From: Prosopocoilus inquinatus | Lineage: Eukaryota > Arthropoda > Insecta > Coleoptera > Lucanidae | NCBI GenBank assembly: GCA_036172665.1 | Contig: CM069875.1 | Location: 11,612,001 to 11,676,000 of the forward strand | DNA length: 64,000 nt | Reading direction: 5' to 3' | Shown here: positions 57,861 to 64,000 of the stretch, piece by piece | How the letters are laid out: each line of letters opens with the position of its first letter | How positions within the stretch are numbered: position 1 is the first letter of the stretch | Position numbers and translations under genes: made by a program | The notes under the pieces: model-generated | The model's database searches: none | Told to the model about the DNA's origin: nothing | The model's input: only the letters and a program-made list of their open reading frames with translations

Positions 57861-60223
57861 GATTGGCTGAAGTACATTTTTGCTGAAATATGGCGAAACC
57901 AATTAAAAATGCACGCCGTTCTGTAGACTCTAACTAGAGGGTCTCTAATTTACCATATTGACTATTGCTATGTTATTTTAGTTGAAGGTGTAATTTTGAT
58001 TATGTTAAATAAGTTTTTCCTACATTTTTGGGATGTATTATTATGATTTCGTATCAGAATTTTGTTTAAAGACAGTGTAATTTTCGTGTATCAAGGGAGA
58101 GTTGTAATTCCAAGGTTTTTCGCCTCAAATAATACTTACACTATAACACAAGTTTTGTTCCATGATTTAAATTATATGGGTTACGAGAAAACACATTGAA
58201 CCCCAACCTAAAATCAGTCTTGAAGCTTCTACGATGTAACAAAGGACTACAGGACATTGCTGATATGAAGGCATCTCTTAAACCTAGCAAAAGGTGAACA
58301 CATTGTAAGCCAAAATGGTCATCTTCGGCCAAGAAGTCTTCAAGCATCACGACAAGACAAGAACACATTCGTGGTAACAAAACAAAATATGTACGGAGAT
58401 TATTGTTTGATATTTGTAAAGAGAATTCATTTAGGAACATTTTAAAACATTACATAAGTCGGTAGCAACAGTAATAAGGAAGTCAAAAAATATCCACCAA
58501 ACATAACATCGGGAATTATCGAAAAAAGTCACGATAAAAAACCAGCAAGCAATCCGCGTCGGGTATTATCCAATAAAGAAGTGATCAAAAAACCAGCAAA
58601 CATAATGTCGGGTATTTTGGAAAAAGTCAATTAAAAACGGATGTATAGTGTTGAAGTTATCGATGAAATAAATTTATGAACGAGTGCGTGCGTGTACATT
58701 AATAATAAACTGCAGATGGGACAAAAGCCGTAAGATGAACAAAAATATTAACATAACGTGGGGAACTATTTAAATCACTTATCAATTTTATTAAAGGATT
58801 GTTCAAATAAATTCAACGTTAAATGTCAAGACGAGTAATAACCATTTAAAGGAAAGCTAGCGCAGTATTGCAAAAATAAATATCAGACAATTAATAACTC
58901 CATTGCAGGATTTGTTATAACCCGTTTAAAAGAAAGAAATACATTTCATTTATTGTTGCAAAATCAAAATTTTGTTAAATAAACCCATAGAAGAAAATAA
59001 ACGATTTTAATTTGTTCTAAATTTCATTCAAAATTATAATTGAGCTTTTATTTATAACAATTAGAAAAGAACCCAAAAGATTGTTATAAACAACAAACAA
59101 AAAGGTCACGACCCTGGACCTATAAGAGTTTCATGTTAACAAAAATTTATATGCGTTATTATAAACAAAAAATGTTGTACGAAAAATAACAATAACAGCA
59201 TATAAATATATGGGGCATTTATAAAAATATTTGGCACGCAACCAATGTAGGACATTTATATAAATAATTGACGCAACCAACGTATGACCAGAGAAAGCAA
59301 GAGCATTTGTTAATAACAACGCGAAGAGGAAAATTTGCAACGAGGGAAATATGAATTGCAGCCGCGATTTAAAACATTCGATGCTAGAGCAGGATCAGAT
59401 GCGTTGCAAGTTGCTTACGTTTTCGCGCAAGGAATTCGACGTTATAGGGTGTCCCGAAAATTAATGAAACAAAACTTGCTCATTAATTTAATTAATTTGA
59501 AATTAAATTATTAAATTGAATTAATTATTTAACGGATTCAATTAATTAAAATAAAATTTTGAATTGAACATCAAAAAAAATTGAAAATAAAGTGACTGTA
59601 TCTACTGACTGATTACTGACAACATTGAAACTTCAATCGTGTTAGGTAGGTGACACACTTTGTTGGCAAGAATGTTTAACAAATGTTGCACAAATCGCAA
59701 TTGAATAACTGACGTGACTAACAAAATTAAAAACAACTGATAACTCTTTATTAACAATTTAAATAAAAATTTTACATTATACACAAACACACATTAAACA
59801 TCGTTACAAAATAAAAACATGTCGAAGAAACTGGATAGCAGTAACAGTTCAGAAACAGATAGAGAAAGAGAAGAACAAAGAAAGGTGTTCAAAGAAAAGG
59901 GTAAACAGAAGAGAGAAGAAGAGTTAGATGAAAAACGAGCAGCCACGTCACAACAAGAAGAAGAAGAAAAATAATATGACAATTTCGTACTCGTAATCTG
60001 ACTATACTGTCAAATACGAAGAAATACTTATCTGTGACGGACTCTGGTATAAATAAGGTACTTACTTCAGCAGTCGAGGTGGTATCAATGTACTAAAATC
60101 ATAAACTTGAAATTCAAAATAAACATAATCGTTTCATCTGACGTCTATATTTCATTGTGATACCAACAAAAATGTCACCCTAACTCGCCTACTTTGACGA
60201 GAAAAAAGAGTGAATGCTTAATA
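57861..60223. other. AT-rich stretch with unassigned small frames
   Basis: A 99-codon minus-strand frame at 58141-58440 and a 51-codon plus-strand frame at 59819-59974 are noted but match nothing known. An AT-only inverted repeat lies near 59475-59550. Confidence 0.3.
59819..59974 (+). CDS. Small charged open frame, 51 codons
   Basis: ATG to TAA encodes MSKKLDSSNSSETDREREEQ and continues with Lys, Glu and Gln to a QQEEEEK end. The product would be highly charged and probably helical. Low complexity of this kind can arise by chance in purine-rich DNA. No promoter or splice signal supports it. Confidence 0.15.
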   Translation: MSKKLDSSNSSETDREREEQRKVFKEKGKQKREEELDEKRAATSQQEEEEK

Positions 60224-60407
60224 CTATGCCCGCCAAAAAAATCTGGGACATGTAATATGTTCTACTGTAAATACAACGAAGTGTTTTTACATTACCATAG
60301 AAACAAGCTCTAAATAGCAAGAGGAATGGCTTAAAGCTGAATTCAAACTAATAAAATAATTAAAAAATGCGTGTAAAAATTTTTTCCAGATTTTTTGGCG
60401 GGCACAG
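60224..60407. mobile_element. MITE family E, copy 2
   Basis: Ends CTATGCCCGCCAAAAAAATC and GATTTTTTGGCGGGCACAG, with TA on both sides, fitting a Tc1/mariner-type MITE. It lies just beyond the stop side of the mariner gene. Confidence 0.75.
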
Positions 60408-60496
60408 TACATACAAAATGATATACGTGAAAATCGCACGATTGATTCGCGCAGCTGTCAAAAATATGAAAGCCGTTGAAATGATGCACGCGAAAG

Positions 60497-61500
60497 TCAC
60501 TCGAACCAATTTCTAAAGCACGCTTTCCACTCTAAAGATGGTACCTCAGAAACCAGTGTCCGGAATGTTTCAACCACTGCTTTAGCCGACGAAAATCGCT
60601 CACCACGCATTTTATTTTTGATATTTGGGAATAAAAAGAAATCATTAGGTGATAAATCAAGTGAATATGGACATTGAGTCATTAATTCAACATTTTTGTT
60701 AGACAAAAAATCAACTGATTGACGAGCTGAGTGAGTGCTGGCGTTGTCACGATGAAGAATAATTCGTCGATTTCGATTGTTTCTTTTTATTTGATCGATG
60801 ACTTTCGGCAAACAAATTGTAGTATACCAATCAGCATTCACGGTTTTTCGATCCTTTAAAGCCACGGTTGCTACATGTCCAGTTAAACCAAAGAAACAAG
60901 CAATCATTTGCTTCGCAGCACTGCGTGAACGCACAACTTTAGTTGGTTTTGGTTCATTTTGAGATACCCAAACGGTAGATTGTTGTTTACTTTCTGGTTC
61001 CTACGAATAGATCCACGTTTCGTCACCAGTAACTATGTTATAAACTAAATTTGAACGACCTCCGTTGAATTTCTTGAGCATTTCTTCGCACCATTTGACA
61101 CGACCCTGCTTTTGCGCTTCTGTTAAATTGTGTGGATCCAACGACTGCAAAGCTTTCGTACGTTCAAATGATCATGCAAAATTTGGTGTATTGCTTTCAT
61201 GTCAGTGCGTAAGGATGCTTGAATCGCACGGTGTGTTACATGTCGATCTCTCTCAAGCATTTCACGCACAGCATCTACATTAGTGGCAACAACAGATGTT
61301 GATGGACGACCTTCACGAAATTCATCACTGAGAGAGGTACGTCCACGCTGGTATTCGGCAAATCAATTATAAACACTGCTCTTTGATGGTGCTTCATCTC
61401 CAAAAGCCAAATGAAGCCGATCGAGGCATTGTTTCGGCGTTAGACCACATTTGAAATCGTAAAAAATCATGGCACGAAAATTTTCACGCGAAATTTCCAT
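60497..61500 (-). pseudogene. mariner transposase, DD34D, inactivated
   Basis: Begins at ATG 61500 (MEISRENFRAMIFYDFKCGL) with the mariner helix-turn-helix region. The three catalytic aspartates are all visible: GDETWIY, HRDNASTH, and 34 residues later SPNDFF. It ends near WKACFRNWFE. Damage: TGA for the Trp in VYN-FAEYQRG (near 61365), a one-base loss in the segment RWI-PHNL (near 61130), and a stop after ETWIYS (near 61005). Cut-and-paste DNA transposase by family; this copy cannot make it. Terminal inverted repeats were not found. Confidence 0.9.
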
Positions 61501-61792
61501 GTTTACACAAAATTACTTTTTCTCAAATGTCGTACAAACAAAACTAGTTCACTTGGATAGGAACTGTCAATAGAATTATAGGCGATAAACGTCAAATTTT
61601 TCACATATGACAGTTGATAAACGCTAACAATTCTAGACCTACTAGATTCCAGAAAATTTTCCAGCAGCCCACGTAAGTGAAGTATCTATCCGCGTAGCTA
61701 TGTGTTATTTAAATATATTAGAAAATCTTTCTCAAGGTAAAAATAAATAAAATAAGAGTCTAAATAAACTAGGAGTAATAAATAATATAACT
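61501..61792. other. Stretch between mariner and the Mag-like element
   Basis: Should contain the 5' end of the mariner element, but no terminal inverted repeat was recognised. No gene. Confidence 0.3.
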
Positions 61793-62050
61793 GTTTGCAG
61801 CGGCAACGTCCGATAATGACAGTTAGAGCCAAACTGCACGAGCGGGTTTTCCGTCGCATTAAACACGCTGCGGATTGCAGCTCTGAATGGAAACTGTTGG
61901 GTCCAGTACAATAAAGAACAGCAAAGAAAGTGCGCGGTTTGTTTATAATGAAAAAAGCTGAGTTATCACATTTTTAAGATACTTACATTTCTGTCATGAA
62001 TAAAAGACTTTCTCATTTGTATTCATCTTCCTGCACTAACGAACCTAACA
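61793..62050 (+). repeat. Probable 5' LTR of a Mag-like Gypsy element
   Basis: The right end is set by the primer binding site TGGCGCTGCGAACAGG at 62053-62068. The left end (TGTTTGCA) is a guess, because no second LTR is in the window. It contains AATAAA near 62000. Confidence 0.35.
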
Positions 62051-62068
62051 ATTGGCGCTGCGAACAGG

Positions 62069-63093
62069 ATGCTCAAAATGGATTCAAAAATGGAAAGTAT
62101 TCTGCAAAGTATGGTCACGCTTTTGCAAGCTCAACAAGAAGAATTGCGCTTCTAAAAGAACAGCAGAAGTTTTCTACTTCAAATAAACCAATAGTGGATA
62201 ACTTAGCAGCTCGTATTGGAAGATTTACTTTTGTCGATCGATTCTACATTCTCCCATTGGTATCAACGCCATAAGATCACCTTCTCAGAAGCATCCTCAA
62301 CTCTTTCGGCAGAACTCCAGCTGTCACTTCTACTCAACGGTCTTGGTGATCAGGAATATCGTCAACTTTGTGGTCGCATTTCACCGAACAAGTCAACTGA
62401 AATTAAATTTGATGATCTTAAAATTTTGGAAGTGCTATTTTCCGATACACGCACATCATGTCAACGTCGTTTTTATACTCTTACTGCAAAGGCAACAAGC
62501 CGCAACATTGACACTGCTTTAGATGAAGTAAACCTGGAAGGAGATATATTTCCATTTGACAAATTAGATCTTGACAAGTTCAAACTCCTTTTGGCCGCAC
62601 TTCGCATGAGCGATCCTTATTATCAACCATTTAGTTCCAGTTTTACAAATGGGGCTCAACTTTGAACTGAGGCTTAAACCCTTAGCAACGATTATTTCAA
62701 CAATTGTTGTGAAGTATTTAAGCTTCGGTTCAAAGTTAAACTGTCATTGTATAACTGGGCCTTAGAACTATTATTCTAAAAGACAGTCAGACGTCGACGT
62801 TTTCTGAGATCAGGGACAAATGCCGTTCTTATAATAACCGAGTCATTGGCACAAATATTGAATGCAGAGTAGGGAATAATGCTGTGGAACTCAACGCTGT
62901 CAACTATAAAACTAAACCGACATCCGGCCAGATAAAAAAGTCTGAATCTTATTCATCGTCATGTCAAGACTGTGGATTAACAGAACACCGACGCATCGAT
63001 TGTCCATACAAAAATGCTACATGTAATTATTGCGAAATTGTTGGCCACTTGTCTAAAGTTTGCCGAAAACAGAAGGACGAGAGAGAAGGATAA
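62069..63093 (+). pseudogene. Mag-like Gypsy gag, broken
   Basis: Start MLKMDSKMESILQSMVTLLQ, then frame changes near 62147 and 62240. The capsid-like part reads WYQRHKITFSEASSTLSAEL, then SLLLNGLGDQEYRQLCGRIS. Two zinc knuckles follow: CQDCGLTEHRRIDC and CNYCEIVGHLSKVC. Between them, 62645-62765 carries a foreign piece with an inverted GGGCTCAACTTTGAA/TTCAAAGTTAAAC pattern and an ACTGGGCC end, like the family A MITEs. Confidence 0.75.
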
Positions 63094-63108
63094 CGTGAAG
63101 ATGAGACG

Positions 63109-63579
63109 TTGAAGGGAGTACGGAAACGAAATACTTTCGTTAAGACAATTTATCTTCAGGACATTCACCTTTTGAATGAGCATTACGGAAAGTTTTTCAA
63201 CGTCAGCATCAATGGAATCAATGTTAGAATGCAAGCAGACACTGGTGCTGATATTTCTACCATTGGCACGACAACTTGGAAGCAAATTGGTACACCAGTC
63301 CTCGACGAGTGCCGGGCAAAAGTTCTTAATGCGGACGGAAGCAAAATAGAAGCTCTTGGTACCTGTGAGGTCAATTTTACTTTCAACGGAAATTCCACCA
63401 CGGCCCCTGCTCTGGTTCTAAACAATGATGCATGCCTTAGTGAAAAAGTACTTTCCGGTCTTGACATCATCAAATGGACAAATGTCAATACTGCCACCCT
63501 GACTGGTGTCAGTGATAATTCGCTACAGTCGCAGTATCCACAATTATTTGGACAGGATGCTCTTGCACAAAGACGCTAG
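63109..63579 (+). pseudogene. Mag-like Gypsy protease region
   Basis: Open frame in which FFNVSINGINVRMQADTGAD contains the aspartic protease active site DTGAD, followed by the expected flap region. It ends at LAQRR and a stop. RT does not follow, so the element is truncated or interrupted by the MITE fragment that begins at about 63627. Confidence 0.8.
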
Positions 63580-63626
63580 TTCATTTGGAGCACGACCTGT
63601 ACATTGTGGTTATCGTCCAGTCGTAC

Positions 63627-63719
63627 TAACCATTCACCTTGCTATTTAGAACTTGTTTCTATGGTAATTTAAAAGCATGTCGTTATATTACATGTCCCAG
63701 ATTTTTTTGGCGAGCATAG
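63627..63719. mobile_element. MITE family E, copy 3, half element
   Basis: Matches the right half of 60224-60407 on the other strand (TTGCTATTTAGAACTTGTTT) and keeps one terminus (GATTTTTTTGGCGAGCATAG followed by TA). Confidence 0.6.
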
Positions 63720-64000
63720 TACGTCTCAAATGTATCCGTCATACATTATTGTTTATGTAAAAGCTGCATTCTCAGTACAGTATAGATACGGTTACCAATA
63801 TACGTACTTTCTACACTATATTCTATGTAAACGATCTCTACCGCAGAAAGCTTGAACATTGCAAACTTTCTCCACTATTGTTGCTCTAACTACGTCAATA
63901 TAAATGATTCCATTTAAAATTATAATGATGTTTCCTGCAGTCCAATACATTTATACTAGCGTTATGATTCTGTTTTATCTAAATGAACCTGAAGGCCCGC

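Overview
The window looks like a piece of an arthropod genome, most likely an insect and perhaps a beetle. It is AT-rich, its host gene has short GT-AG introns, and the mobile-element mix (Gypsy, Penelope, mariner/Tc1, PIF/Harbinger and many small inverted-repeat elements) is typical of insects. The species cannot be fixed from the sequence. Nothing here looks bacterial: there are no operons, ribosome binding sites or CRISPR arrays. I recognised no tRNA or rRNA gene.

Host genes. Positions 1-3592 (minus strand) hold eleven complete exons, plus the first bases of a twelfth, of a P-glycoprotein-type ABCB transporter. The first coding exon lies upstream and was not found; the end of the second transmembrane domain and the second ATPase domain lie beyond the left edge. 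Positions 24307-25261 (minus) are the last exon of an unrecognised Asn/Ser-rich basic protein. Positions 27292-27680 (minus) are the last two exons of an unrecognised protein with two possible membrane segments. Weaker candidates are a signal-peptide-like first exon at 50382-50464 (plus) and a coding-looking segment at 52654-52985 (minus), directly beside a Gypsy insertion.

Mobile elements. Most of the rest is transposon debris: a 2.3-kb foldback element (6627-8947), two smaller foldbacks, a Tc1-like element (17813-19053), inverted PIF/Harbinger remnants (17632-21008), three copies of an 8-bp-TSD element (21931-22931, 39975-40366, 50783-51178), palindromic satellite-like arrays (25440-25985, 47817-48645), two head-to-head Penelope-like elements (31530-35700) with a TIR element inserted into one, a DD34D mariner (60497-61500) and a degenerate Mag-like Gypsy (61793-63579).

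The most striking locus is the Gypsy element at 53006-57856. It has LTRs differing at about three sites and an ATAT target duplication. Gag carries a SAP-like domain and an 11-residue repeat region. Downstream of integrase it encodes a macrodomain closely resembling the OARD1/TARG1 ADP-ribosylhydrolase family, followed by a CCCH zinc finger. The copy is defective: it has a stop, frameshifts and large deletions in RT, RNase H, integrase and the macrodomain. A second theme is a recurring hammerhead-ribozyme-like motif (CTGANGA, stem, GAAA) in the Penelope 3' end and in two dispersed repeat families.
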